NCBI GenBank assembly: GCA_032158295.1
Contig: CM063254.1
Coordinates: 4,193,538 to 4,257,537 of the forward strand
Length of the DNA: 64,000 nt
DNA from: Pycnopodia helianthoides
Lineage: Eukaryota; Echinodermata; Asteroidea; Forcipulatida; Asteriidae
Reading direction: 5' to 3'
Of the stretch, positions 15,101 to 25,939 are shown one piece after another. Every line of letters starts with the position of its first letter. Positions within the stretch are counted from its first letter, which is position 1. The position numbers and the translations under genes were made by a program. Under the pieces are notes generated by a model. It had not been told where the DNA came from, did not search any database, and saw only the letters and a program-made list of their open reading frames with translations.

Positions 15101-15464
15101 AATAATCGAACCCACCAGGTACAAGTAATAGGCCTACGCTCGGCCATTTTGCTCGGTAATCTGTTAGAGGTAGCTTTGGACTAAGCAAATTGTATGTGCT
15201 TAAAAAAAGGCCTATGAACTTTAACTTGTAACCCTCATCCACAGTCTGAGCTGCGTTGTGCAGGTCAATCAAATAATGATCAACTAACACCGTGAATACC
15301 TTTTGAATACGATTGTCATCGTTCCGTATTTTAGCTAGTAACGTGTGCATATGCTACAACATAAGGGTTGCCTGGTGTGCATTAGGCTTGTTGTGCTCCC
15401 ACTGGCTTAAATAATAACGGATAAGGTTTTTAAAGGTTTTTTTTACGACATCATCATCAGCCCA
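15101..15464. other. Unassigned sequence
   Basis: An open minus-strand frame here has no recognisable domain. I do not consider it coding. Confidence 0.4.
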
Positions 15465-15625
15465 TGGCATTATTATTATCCCACTGCTGGGTGAAGGCTT
15501 TCTCCAAGCTGTGCGTGTAATGTCTGTTCTGTGTACGCCTTTGCCAGGCTGTTGATCCCACGCGTTGACTATCTCGTCTCTCCATCTTGCTCGAGGTCTG
15601 CCACACTTTTCTTTTCCCGGAGAGG
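15465..15625 (-). pseudogene. LINE-like retroelement C-terminal fragment
   Basis: The minus-strand frame reads KEKCGRPRARWRDEIV, then VHRTDITRTAWRK. GRPxxRWxDxI with a following basic WRK block is the usual tail of non-LTR retrotransposon polyproteins after the reverse transcriptase. The end of the fragment appears frameshifted and runs into an ATT-rich tail. No RT core is present. Confidence 0.45.
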
Positions 15626-17262
15626 GGTTGCCATTCTGATATGATTTTGCTCCATCTTTGTTTTGTTTTTTATTGTTCTGCCTGGGTATCAAGCCGATCT
15701 CAATCATTGTTGCTGTTAACATTGCATCATCGATTTGTGTTTGATCCCTGATCCAAGCATTGTTTTGGGGTCTAATTATCTCGTGTATCCAAGCATCATC
15801 TGTTCTGCCATGCTCCTTGGCCTGTTTGCATTTGAAAAAAACCGACAACAAACATTTGTTTTGATATAATGCAATGTACAGCAGCCCAACAACTCCTGTT
15901 TGCCAAACCCAGATTTTCATTTTCGATAAAAAAAAACTATAAAAAAAACTCAGCTGCAATTGCTTTATTTCACGTCTTAAGGACGGAAGGAATTTAGTTC
16001 AGATGCACAAATCCAAAAAGGGTTACTGTCTCAAACCGCTGCCAGCCCAGGATAATCAAGAACGTCGAGGCGGTCAGGTTTTCCCTGGGGCTCTGCACGT
16101 AGAAAATAGCCATATAAAGCGAAACACAGCTTCATATAAAAAGTATGTCATGGCTGTCGTGTTCCCTGTGCACAATCGCAAAAGTGTATCCCGGTATCCA
16201 ACACCAAGAGGTGTCCGACTATTCTCCTTGAAAGAAAAGAGCAACATGGGTTTAGTTTATATAATATTATTTATTTGAATAATAGGAGAAAAACCAAATG
16301 GAGGGAGTGCCGAGGGAGTGCAGATTTGCCAAAAAATACCGTGCCCGATATATAGCAGACGGTGTCTTAACCCACCCCCACCACCACCACCACCATACTT
16401 TAATACACTCTTTTCCTTTTGTACAGAAGTACCCAACCCCTTTAAGTCCTCTTTATTCCCAGAAAACAATTAAGACACATTGAGGGTACACTATGCCATA
16501 TATCGAGCATCAAATGAAACGAGCCTATATGGGCCTATAGAGCGTCTTAATCGTGATCAGGTATTTCTAAAACAATAGGCCTAATAGTAATGAAAACTTT
16601 TTCAAAAAAAAAGTAATGATGTGTTTTGTGGCTTTTTTTTATTTTGATATGTTTTTATATTTTTCACCTTTAAAAAAAAAAGCAATAAATGCCATGCGTT
16701 TTAAAGCCAGTAACAAAATGTTGGTCATGTGACAGTCTCTCATAATTAAAGGAAAACCTATAGAAAGGCAACCTTCATAGCTCAACCACACCCACCACGC
16801 CTAAGGCGAAATTTTATTATTCGTTTTACTCACTTACCCCCCCCCCCTCCCCCCCCCCCCCCCCCCCCCAAGATCCAATGCCAGTCTGATATTGATATAC
16901 ATGTACCCACACGATTGCACTATAAACTAAATCAACTGACATTTTCACAAATATAAATAACCTACATTTCATAACACGGGAATACCAAATAACAAAATGA
17001 ACTGCTTATTTAAATATGGAGCATTACCCCCCCCCCCAAAAAAATATATATACGACTGGAGCAACAGTGAGGACAGAGGTCGCCATGGGAACGCTCCTCC
17101 CTCGTCCTTTCTACATCATGCATGCCATACCATATATGGCGTCGCTATGAGACGCAGGATGGCGTCCCGTGTAAAGTTGCTGGCCCTTCGCTCTGGGTAC
17201 TTAATTGTGGATAGTTGTTCCAACGACTGTTAAAGGAAAACACACACGCCTGGATTCTGAGT
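15626..17262. other. Unassigned sequence with C-rich tracts
   Basis: It contains a CAC run at about 16373-16394, a long poly-C tract at about 16840-16870 and a short one near 17029. No coding exon or repeat family is supported. Confidence 0.4.
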
Positions 17263-17654
17263 TTAAGGAACATCACAGAATTGGTTTTTGCTAACAAAAC
17301 AGTTGGTGGCAGTGTAAGCACTTTATGTAATCCACCATATACATAAACTGACAAACCTATAGAAGTTTGAGATCGATCGGCCATCTGGGTCACGAGAGAA
17401 TAATGAAAAACCGATTACACATTTGCATGAAATCATATAGATTCAACAAATGAATAAAACGCTCACTGAGCGATAAACTCCAATCGGAAAATTGGTTTAT
17501 TCATTCTCATGAAATATGGCATTTCAGACAGAAATATTTCAAAGGATGTCTTCTACTATCATCACCATTAGACCGTGTAAGTTTTATGTAAATCTGTGAT
17601 CAAAAGTATATTTTTACAAGTTTTTTTCTTACCAATTCTGTAATGTTCCTTTAA
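17263..17654 (-). repeat. TTAA-type MITE, family A, inverted copy
   Basis: It reads as the reverse complement of the other family A copies, with ttaa-ggaacatcacagaattgg at the left and accaattctgtaatgttcct-ttaa at the right. Confidence 0.92.
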
Positions 17655-17688
17655 TATTAATTTGTGATATTTCGTGTGTATACATACA

Positions 17689-17895
17689 TTAAAGGCAGTG
17701 GATACTTTTGGTAATTACTCAAAACCTGCTTGGTAAGGAGCACCCGGGAGCTGCTGATTTTTGATAACGTAAAGCTGATTGTTAGGCATCGTTATAAAGA
17801 AAGATACGATAACAGTCACATGTGAAAGTATAAGCTGAATACAGTGTCTACTCTTTGAGAGAAAAAAATGTATTTTTACACGAATGTCGAATCTG
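17689..17895 (+). repeat. TTAA-type MITE, family B, truncated copy
   Basis: The left end is ttaa-aggcagtggatacttttg followed by gtaattactcaaa. The similarity stops near 17895 and no right terminus follows. Confidence 0.7.
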
Positions 17896-19738
17896 TCCAC
17901 GTCGCGAGGTGACAGCGGGTACCAACCGCATCTCTGGCCGCAGCATTTGGGAACGGACACCAACCCTCAGAAATGTCAGAAAGTTTTCATGCATGAACCG
18001 TTTATCATAATATTCAAAATGTCTTTTGGTAAAATCTTAGGGTAAAAAATTATCCAGACCACAGTATAGTATATAGTTCGAAGGGAATTATTTCTCAGAA
18101 TAGTTAATAGTACTATCAACAGCTGCAGTGCTTCTCATCAAGTCAGTTTTGTATGGTCATTGATTTTTGGAGTATTTACTAATCTGTGACCCTTCCTTTA
18201 AAGGTAAGAGATTTCCCACTGTGATAGACCGTTTGGGCGGGGGTGTGAAATAAGAAGACGCTGTTAAGAGTGCAAACATTGACCGAGTTCTTTGAGCGGA
18301 CGGTTAAACTTTTTTTACCAACATCCCAAAGCCGTGCTAAGTCACAGTCAAAGTGATCATTGTGATCGATATGTGGCTATATAAACAAGATTGTGTATAA
18401 AATAAAGGTTCTCACCTTTTTCCCGGATCCAAATGAGGAATGTGTCAGACAGAACGTATTGCGTGTAATTTGCGTGTAAAGTTGGTCACAATCGAAAATC
18501 ATGAAAAAACACTCCAAAAAACGATTCCGCGATTTCGGTGGTATTAGGTTAAATAAAACTTGATCTTTCTTGTCGTGGTCTTACCTGTAACCCTCTAGTC
18601 CCTGCACCGCCCGAGTTTGTTGAATTTGTTTTTAGTTATCAAGACTCTTGCACAAAATTGCTCGAAACTTGGTTCAAATTTTTTTTAAAGATACCCAAGG
18701 CTTATTAGGCCTGTACTATTTACGAAAACAATTTTTTGACCTTTTCGTTAATATTGTCATATAATAATTAGGCCTACAGCTTATTTCAATTCTGTAAGTG
18801 ATAAGCCCTCTGGGAACAATTCGTGCCTCTCGTTAACGGTTATCGGTAAATTTTATGGCGGTTATTTTCAGTGCAATACACAATATACTTTTGTGAAGGC
18901 TTTTACGTGGCATCAATTGCTCATACTGATTAATTGCTAAGGCATTATAGTTTTTTACAGTATCATCATGGTGAAAGAAAATTACATTTTTGGCTACAAA
19001 TTAGCGTGGTGTTGATGAGAGCCACAATTATGTCATTATCATTAGCGTTAACATTTAGCAAGGCAACTGTGAAAGGGGGAAATTAAAAATGATTGCTATC
19101 GACTTGACCTAGTTCATTTTGAAGTTACTTTTATTTCTCCAAATAAACACAAGCTGGTGGGCGATTTCGCCTACCGCGTGTACAGTGCCTACGGCTTTGG
19201 GCGGCTGGGCGGTCCAGTGGCTAATGGGTTAATTGGAAAGATGAATAAGTCCACAAAAAGTACGTTTTCTTGAGCATGTTTGTACACAATTGGTTCTCTT
19301 CAAAGTAAATTAAAACGAGTATCTAAACAAACACGTCGTAAAAAAAATGGAAGTGGCCTTGTCTTGTAGACTTTCTTCATTTCCCGATAACTTCGGACTG
19401 GAATAAGCTACGGAAATAATAATGGCATTGTGGAAAGCCAGTGAGTTACTTGTTAACACGGTATGCACAACTCAATTTTATTAAGGGGTCGATATATTCC
19501 TCATTTCGACCGATCGGGTACTCACTTTGTTTGTGAGCCTGAATTTTGTAATTTGTTGCAGTGGCTTTTGATGTGAACATGTTTTCGTTCTGCAGAAGCT
19601 TTAGAGATGAATCCGTTTTTATGCCAATTTGACCCGAACATTTACATTCTTATAATAAATAGCTTTTATAGATTCGAGAAAGTCAGAAGCCTTCAGTTAA
19701 GCTTTCACTGCCGAAGCCATTGATTCTGACACGACCTT
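17896..19738. other. Unassigned sequence
   Basis: I found no exon, RNA gene, tandem repeat or member of the named repeat families in this stretch. Confidence 0.35.
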
Positions 19739-19878
19739 AGGCCGTGTCCGATTGGTGGCTACGGCTACGGCTTCGGCTAGATTTCTGCGTCATCATGCGT
19801 TGAAGTAAAGGACATCCTAAGCAACACCCTTAGCAACAGTCTTCGCCGTAGCTGTAGCCGCCAGTTCGGATCCGGCCA
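19739..19878. repeat. Short MITE 'GGCCGTGTCC', copy 2
   Basis: The ends are aggccgtgtccgattggtgg and ccgccagttcggatccggcc. The interior carries gcgtcatcatgcgttgaag and cttagcaacag as in the copies at 14251 and 35748. Confidence 0.88.
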
Positions 19879-19914
19879 CAGTATCAAACCATGGAGGTAG
19901 CTCTGAACTTGACG

Positions 19915-20115
19915 AGTAGAGTAGTTTTTGAGAAAGAGGTTATTTCTCACTTTGAATCTTAGAAACGCATCAGGCATTTATAAAGTCCTTCTCAGGCATC
20001 TGAAAGCACACAATTCTAAAATGCAACAAGCGTGTTTTTTCTTTCATTGTTTTCTTGTAACTTCGACGACCAACTGAGCCAAACATTTCACAGGCTTGTT
20101 GTTTTATGCATATGT
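19915..20115 (+). repeat. TTAA-type MITE, family B, internal fragment
   Basis: Only the middle of family B is present: agtttttgagaaagaggtta, ctgaaagcacacaattct and gtaacttcgacgaccaac. Confidence 0.7.
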
Positions 20116-20390
20116 TGGGAACTTGGAATACACCATGGAGGTAGAAATTAAATTAACCCAACAGAAACAGGCATTAAAGTTTATGCCTATACGTAAATCA
20201 TATGTGGAGCTTTGTTGTACCATAATTATGAGTATGGCCGTAGATTTTGTGTGAAGATCATATCTGTCATGTTTCTGTTCACGAATAGCAATAATGAAAA
20301 GATTTGGGTTACACTACATTTGAGAGGAATTAAAAATAACTACCTGTATTTTCATTCATTTTCACTGGTCCTTGCTCTGTTCTATATACC

Positions 20391-20455
20391 CCCCCCCACC
20401 ACCACCACCACCACCACACCCTATGCACCTTCCACCCCCCCCCCCCCCACCCTAT
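20391..20455. repeat. C-rich and (CCA)n tract
   Basis: Poly-C, (CCA)n and poly-C runs follow one another. The translated Pro/Thr stretch is an artefact. Confidence 0.85.
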
Positions 20456-20854
20456 CCGAACCCTCTTTACACCAGATACAGGTCATACTTCATAGTTCAC
20501 TCTTAATCAGATGCTCTATATTTTGAAAATCAAATTGAAGAAGAAAAGAAAAACGGAAACTGACTCGGGGACTTCGGCCTCCTCATGAATATGTATTAGA
20601 AGGGCCAATGGATTACACGCTCAGTTGAACACAGGGTGTGCCGTCTTATTTACATGTACAAACATAGTTATTGTCGATTGTGGTTCACTCAACAGGATTA
20701 GGACTGTGCCCAGTTGGTCTATTTCTGTTGTACGTCTGAGTAGTGGCCATCAAATGTGTCCAACATGGCTGAGACTCACATATAAGAACCATGTGGGTAG
20801 AACTTCCGAAGGCTGGAGGTAGTTGAGAACGGTTTCCAGTAAACAGTGGTCGAA

Positions 20855-20911
20855 ATGAGTTTGTGGAAATCTGCTGATATCAGTCGCTCCATCGCAAAGC
20901 TAACAACAGAG
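20855..20911 (+). CDS. Candidate orphan first coding exon
   Basis: ATG at 20855 opens a 19-codon frame (MSLWKSADISRSIAK...) that ends exactly at a good donor, GAG|GTATGT. Upstream are a CCAAT element (about 20607) and a TATA-like catataag (about 20779). The layout looks like a first exon, but I do not recognise the peptide and found no matching second exon before 25.9 kb. It may be chance. Confidence 0.25.
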
Positions 20912-21406
20912 GTATGTAGAGGGTGTTTGGACAATGATTTATACTGTAATGCTTTGTGTTGGATTGTACTGACATAATAAATAGTACGGGTAGATCATCC
21001 TCCATGGTAATTAAGATCGACCATTATTGCATGGCTTCCCGACTGTCTGTAAATACAGGGTTGTGCACTTTTTACGGCACCAATAAAGCCTCGTTATGGT
21101 TTCCATTGGATGTGAGAAATTACGGATGAAAAAATGCTCAAGTCGAAATGCACGTCATAACATTCACAATTTGTCGGATCCGTCGTCCCTGCCCACGCTC
21201 AACTCTTGCAGTTTCCACAGGTTTCTCTGCTGACCATTACACTGAAAGTTTGGTCATAGATTCAGTAATTCACTACCAAACTGCCGAACAACAACAAAAT
21301 TAAGTCCCCCATATTCTGATGTGAGGAAACGCCCACTTTACAGATTTCCGCGGATGTCAGTCACTCCGTACCTTTGCCACTTTGTACCCTGGTCAATTCG
21401 TATACC
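20912..21406. other. Unassigned sequence
   Basis: No exon or repeat was recognised between the candidate first exon and the 16-bp tandem array. Confidence 0.4.
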
Positions 21407-21545
21407 CATGGGCACTTCGGACCTGGGTCACTTCGGACCTGGGTCACTTCGGACCTGGGTCACTTCGGACCTGGGTCACTTCGGACCTGGGTCACTTCGG
21501 ACCTGGGTCACTTCGGACCTGGGTCACAGTCGGACCTGGGTCACT
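21407..21545. repeat. 16-bp tandem repeat, about 8.5 copies
   Basis: The unit cacttcggacctgggt repeats almost without error, with one variant near 21525. Sixteen is not a multiple of three, so a 16-residue repeat appears in two frames; these frames are artefacts. Confidence 0.95.
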
Positions 21546-21934
21546 TCGTACCGTCAGCTGAGTCATTTTGTGCTCTCAGTCGAGTCACTTAGCTGCGGCC
21601 CTCTAGGCCCTATACTGTTTTATTGTTTTAAAAAAATAATAATAATAAATTCTTAGGAACAAAATTCTTGTATTTGTTTTAACTAATACTCAATTATGTT
21701 TGTTTTTTGTATTTATATTCAACCCCCCCCCCCCAAAAAAAGGGGATTTTTTTTCTAATAGTAATTATGCAAAACATACATAACTTTCTTTTTCATTTTT
21801 TTGTTTTCGTTATACGTGTGCCAAAACAACAAAATAATGTTTTCTTCCTAATGGTAAAAAAGTATTGTTTTGTTTTTTCACTAGAACGTATAGTCAAGGT
21901 ACGAAGTGACCAGGGCCCAGTTTCTTAGAGCTGC

Positions 21935-22321
21935 TCAAAGGAACATTACAGAATTGGTAAGAAAAAGACTTGTAAAATATACTTTTGATCACAGATTAAC
22001 AAAAAAAACTTACACAGTCTAATGATGATGATAGTAGAAATCATCCCTTGAAATATTTATGTCTGAAATGCCATATTTGATGAGAAATGAATAAACTAAT
22101 TTTCCGATTGGAGTTTATCGCTCAGTGAGCGTTTTATTCATTTGTTGAATCTATATGATTTCATGCAAATGTGTAATCGGTTTTTCACTATTTTCTCGTG
22201 ACCCAGATCGATCTCAAACTTCTACGGGTTTGTCAGTTTATGTATATGGTGGATTACATAAAGTGCTTACACTGCCAGCAACTGTTTGGTAGCAAAAACC
22301 AATTCTGTAATGTTCCTTTAA
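21935..22321 (+). repeat. TTAA-type MITE, family A, nested copy
   Basis: The left target is TCAA (mutated TTAA) and the right is intact TTAA. The flanks gctgc and gcagc join to the expected family E sequence. Confidence 0.92.
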
Positions 22322-22410
22322 GCAGCAAAAAGTGCTTCACAAATTTCTACGAGGCAAAAATGAGCAGGATACCAGTCACCGATTATACATGTGGAATAGT
22401 ATTGTTGTGC

Positions 22411-22754
22411 TTAAAGGCCCTGTACACTATTGGTAAGATCGAAAAACACAATGTTCACAGATTCACACATAACTTACATGATTTAAAGTAAGTAACAGTA
22501 GAAAGGGTTCCTTAAAATATTTCTGCCTAAAATGCTATCGTTTCTGAGAAACGAGTAAAACAATAGTGATTATCGCACGCGATAATTTGAAAAAACAGAA
22601 AACACATAAGATCTCTTTTCACTATTTTCTCGTGACCTCGATGACTAATTGAGCTCAAACTTTCACAGGTTTGTTTGTTCATGCATATATATTTAATCAC
22701 ACAAAATGTGGACACTGATTTTGAGCTGTTACCAAAAGTGTACAATACCTTTAA
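22411..22754 (+). repeat. TTAA-type MITE, family C, nested copy
   Basis: TTAA-aggccctgtacactattgg at the left and aaagtgtacaatacct-TTAA at the right. The interior has ctatcgtttctgagaaacga. Copies also lie at 35379-35724 (inverted) and 53199-53537. Confidence 0.92.
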
Positions 22755-22994
22755 GCACAGCTCTATGAAAAAGGTCCCGACACCATTTCCGCAGTTGGCC
22801 GTGTCGACAGAAACACCACGTTTTTTGGATTCAGCATAGTTTCAGTTTCACATAATGTTGCCATAAACCAAACAATTGGCCTCATGGAGGGACTGAATAA
22901 TACATTGAAGCGATCCAAACACAGTTGTGTTACTTTGTGGGTTTCATTAAGCCTACATATACAAACATGCATTATTACTGGCACAATCACCTTT

Positions 22995-23130
22995 GTGGCT
23001 AGTCACAGCCGAGCGGTCTATTTCACCGAACCTGCAAGCTCTGGTGTTGTCAGCAGCAGAGTGTGGGTTTGAATGCCGTTCATGACACATGTGCCCTCGA
23101 GCAAGGCACTTAATCATATAATTGCTTTGT
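22995..23130 (+). repeat. tRNA-Leu-derived SINE head, degenerate
   Basis: A-box-like agccgagcgg, a gcaagctctgg anticodon-arm segment and a B-box-like gggtttgaatgcc are spaced as in the SINE at 43251. The body is missing. Confidence 0.6.
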
Positions 23131-23779
23131 AACAAGTTTGGAGGGTAGTGTATTCTGCTCTTCAAGCCTGATAAATTACGTGACCTTCGTTTTATGAAAA
23201 ATGCTCGAAAACGGCAAATGTTTCAGTCTATTTTGTAGCCCAAATAGCCCAACGAAGTGTAGCCTTCACCTTGAAGTGGCCGTTTGGTCTTGTGAGTTGG
23301 GCGATATCTCATTTAAAAAAATTGCTAAAGGCTTTCTACGGGCATTTGACATGGTTTGTGAAGAAATTAGTGCATTCTAAATTACGTCGCAGCCGCGGTT
23401 GTCAACCTCCTTGGTTGTCATAGGTACAGGTGACCTTCACTGAAAAAATACAACAATATATAATTGATCATTTTTATACAAATTGCTATCAAATTACCCA
23501 TATCACTGATAATTAGTTGTGCATAGCACATAAAACAGAAAAACGCAAATTTCTCATCGTTAAATAAGGTTTAATGTTTTATTTTAAAGGGCAAATTCGT
23601 AACAACCGCAGATGCCAAACGGAGGTCGGTGTTTGTAAACAAAATACATGTCAATTTTGGCAAATCATGGAAGAAGACGTGCGTGACGAGTTCTTTTAAA
23701 TTGTGCTTGTGTACAATGACAAGACCTTTTACTCTGATGGTTCAAAAACCAAATCTTCACACGGCTTCCTTATAGACCT
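23131..23779. other. Unassigned sequence
   Basis: No exon or repeat family was recognised. Confidence 0.35.
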
Positions 23780-23938
23780 TATATGCCTCTCTTAATATTG
23801 ATGCATGAATACGTCACAATTCTAACCCAAAACGAGGCTATAGGCAAAGCCACTGCAAGTGGTGGCGGACGTGCGCCTATGGCCTCATTTTGGGTACGAA
23901 TTATGATGTCATGCATGAATATTAAGAGAGGCGTATGC
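23780..23938. repeat. Short palindromic MITE
   Basis: The inverted ends atgcctctcttaatatt and aatattaagagaggcgtat enclose further inverted matches (gatgcatgaata / catgcatgaat and aaaacgaggctata / tatggcctcatttt). Confidence 0.85.
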
Positions 23939-24037
23939 ACATGATGTCATTTGAATAGGGCGCCCTCGGCTAGAGGTCAAAAGAAGGTTGCTCATTGGCC
24001 CATCCTGTGTGCCGTGCGTAAATAGATGTGCGTTTTC

Positions 24038-24820
24038 TATACACCAATCCGGGCGCGCAAGTGTTGGGCACCGTGCGCCACTGCTGCGGTCTCATCAGTG
24101 CCCAGATTATGCACAAAGACATGGAGGAAATCATGTTCCTTTCCACTCTCTATGGAAATTACATGTTTTCCTCAACGACCTACACAATTTCCTTGACAGG
24201 ACATCATGATATTCCAATGTAGATCACTGACCACAAATAATTGCAACTAAATAGAAACCGAATCATCCTGAAAACGGTGCATGTCTTAGGTGAGTTTAAC
24301 CCTCTTGCTGTCTGACCATTCAATACCATTCAAATGAAAGATGAACTATGCCAGCCTGAAATATGATACCATGAGGGAATGCATGTACACAGTACACAGT
24401 TAGTTCTGTGCACAGTTGTGCCACCGTACACAACCTTGGCAGTCGAATGGTTTCAAATGGTTGGTCAACTCACTGGAAAATGTTGCCAAGAGTCACTGAC
24501 AGTAGGAGGGTTAAGGGTCATAGACTGGGAAACTGCATAGTCGCATAGTTTAATGCGTTGCACCGGCAAGTAAGGTATTTTGTCAGAATTTCAGTATTTT
24601 ACTTTCTGCTTAATTTAACAAATTTATCAAGAATGTAGTACATCGTTATATCATGCAGCCATGTCAGGGAAATTGCATAGATTGTCAAGGAAGACATTCA
24701 ATTCCCATAAAAAGAGAAAAGGGAAACGATTTTCTCGTGTCTTTTGCACAAAACTAGGCACAGGTACACCGCAGCATGGCGCGCGCGGCGCCCAGCACTT
24801 GCACACCCGGATTGGTGTCT
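24038..24820. repeat. ~780-bp element with ~100-bp terminal inverted repeats
   Basis: The left end acaccaatccgggcgcgcaa and the right end (reverse complement acaccaatccgggtgtgcaa) stay similar for roughly 100 bp inward. There is no transposase ORF. A separate TTAA element lies inside it. Confidence 0.75.
24296..24514. repeat. piggyBac-like MITE TTAA-CCCTC, copy 1
   Basis: TTAA-ccctcttgctgtctgacc at the left and ctgacagtaggaggg-TTAA at the right. It shares ctatgccagcctg and cacagttgtgccac with a copy at 62152-62376. TTAA targets with C-rich ends are typical of piggyBac-type elements. Confidence 0.85.
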
Positions 24821-24827
24821 AGATGGA

Positions 24828-24878
24828 TTGCAATCATTGATCTACATTATACAGTATAATGTAGATCAATGATTGCAA
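24828..24878. other. Perfect 51-nt palindrome (25-bp arms, 1-nt centre)
   Basis: Bases 24828-24852 are the exact reverse complement of 24854-24878, with a single A at 24853. The palindrome sits at the junction between the ~780-bp element and the MITE beginning at 24871. Confidence 0.95.
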
Positions 24879-25021
24879 CACGCGTCATTGACCGCCATCT
24901 TTGATGTAAAACAATGGAAAAGTACATGCGTGTGCGCGCTACGCACGACTCTCAGCAGATGATAGCTCTTCACGCGTGCACAATTCATCAAAGATGGCGG
25001 CCGATGACGCATATAGCAATC
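24871..25021. repeat. MITE with about 36-bp terminal inverted repeats, copy 2
   Basis: Same family as 627-779, in the opposite orientation. Ends are gattgcaacacgcgtcattg and gatgacgcatatagcaatc. Confidence 0.85.
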
Positions 25022-25939
25022 TCAGGCCCGTAACCAGGGGGGGAGCCCAAATTTAAAAAAAAAAATAAATAAATAAATCCTTGTTATGGCCCTGCATCTA
25101 TTGATGCATCATCGTTTTACCTCTAAGATAGCGTTGGGATGACGTCAGTTCACAAGGTCCACAGTGGGGCAGAGTGGGATAATGATTGGGAGATTGTGCC
25201 TTTGATGATACTTGCAGTGGATTTGACACACAGTCGGGGTTTGTCACGAGAGAGATAAAATGTTGGCTGTAGGGCCATTGCTGTTTTGTTCTTTGGAAAA
25301 TTATATATGATAGAATACCAAGCGATGGCAGCCATTTTGAACATTTTTTAATTTGCCTGTCATTCTACCTACACTTTTTTCATAAAGGACAAATCTGCAA
25401 TGGCCCTATAGCTAAATATCTTTCTCGTGACATACTCTGACTGTGCCAAATTTCATGCTTTTATCGTCAAGGGCACACTCACCTTCCTGACGTACTATTA
25501 TTACACACGTTTCTGTCTACCTCCGTGGTGGTGGTGGTTTCAGAGAAATTGGGCCTAGTTATCGATTCATTTCGTTTTTGCTAACAACGAGAGAGAGAGG
25601 GGGGGGGGCATCAGTCGTGAAATAGCTCTGCCGTCCCTTTTGTCTTGCTTCTTTTGGATACGTAGTCCTCGAGACTCAATATTGTGCATAACTGGGGGCT
25701 TCTTTTCTCTCCTGATAAGATTTGTTGACCTCTAAAACGTTATTTATAATTTCTTTATTTTCTCAGGATATAGTGTCTCGACCCCTGGTATAATGATTAG
25801 AAACGCCAGACTGTTGTCTCCAACTATTCAGTGATGTATTCCCGAGCACCGTTAAGCACATTGTGGCATATATACCTGTAGCACCTCCACCCATACTATG
25901 ACTAAATATTGATACTGAACTTTGTTCTTGAGGATCAAG
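25022..25939. other. 5' flank of the GT31 gene
   Basis: No exon was found. Short low-complexity tracts (A-rich near 25055, GA/G near 25590-25608) are present. No TATA box was identified near the start codon. Confidence 0.4.

Larger units (their letters stand above)
21913..22778. repeat. Family E MITE interrupted by two nested TTAA elements
   Basis: The family E ends are gggcccagtttcttagagct (left) and agctctatgaaaaaggtccc (right). Between them sit a family A element (21935-22321) and a family C element (22411-22754). The remaining family E interior is agcaggataccagtcaccga and nearby bases. Both insertions are at the TTAA of a GCTTAAGC-like site. Confidence 0.85.

Noticed and set aside
21321..21656. 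Repeat protein with LRTWVTSDLGHFGPG units
   Set aside because: It is a translation of the 16-bp tandem array in two frames.
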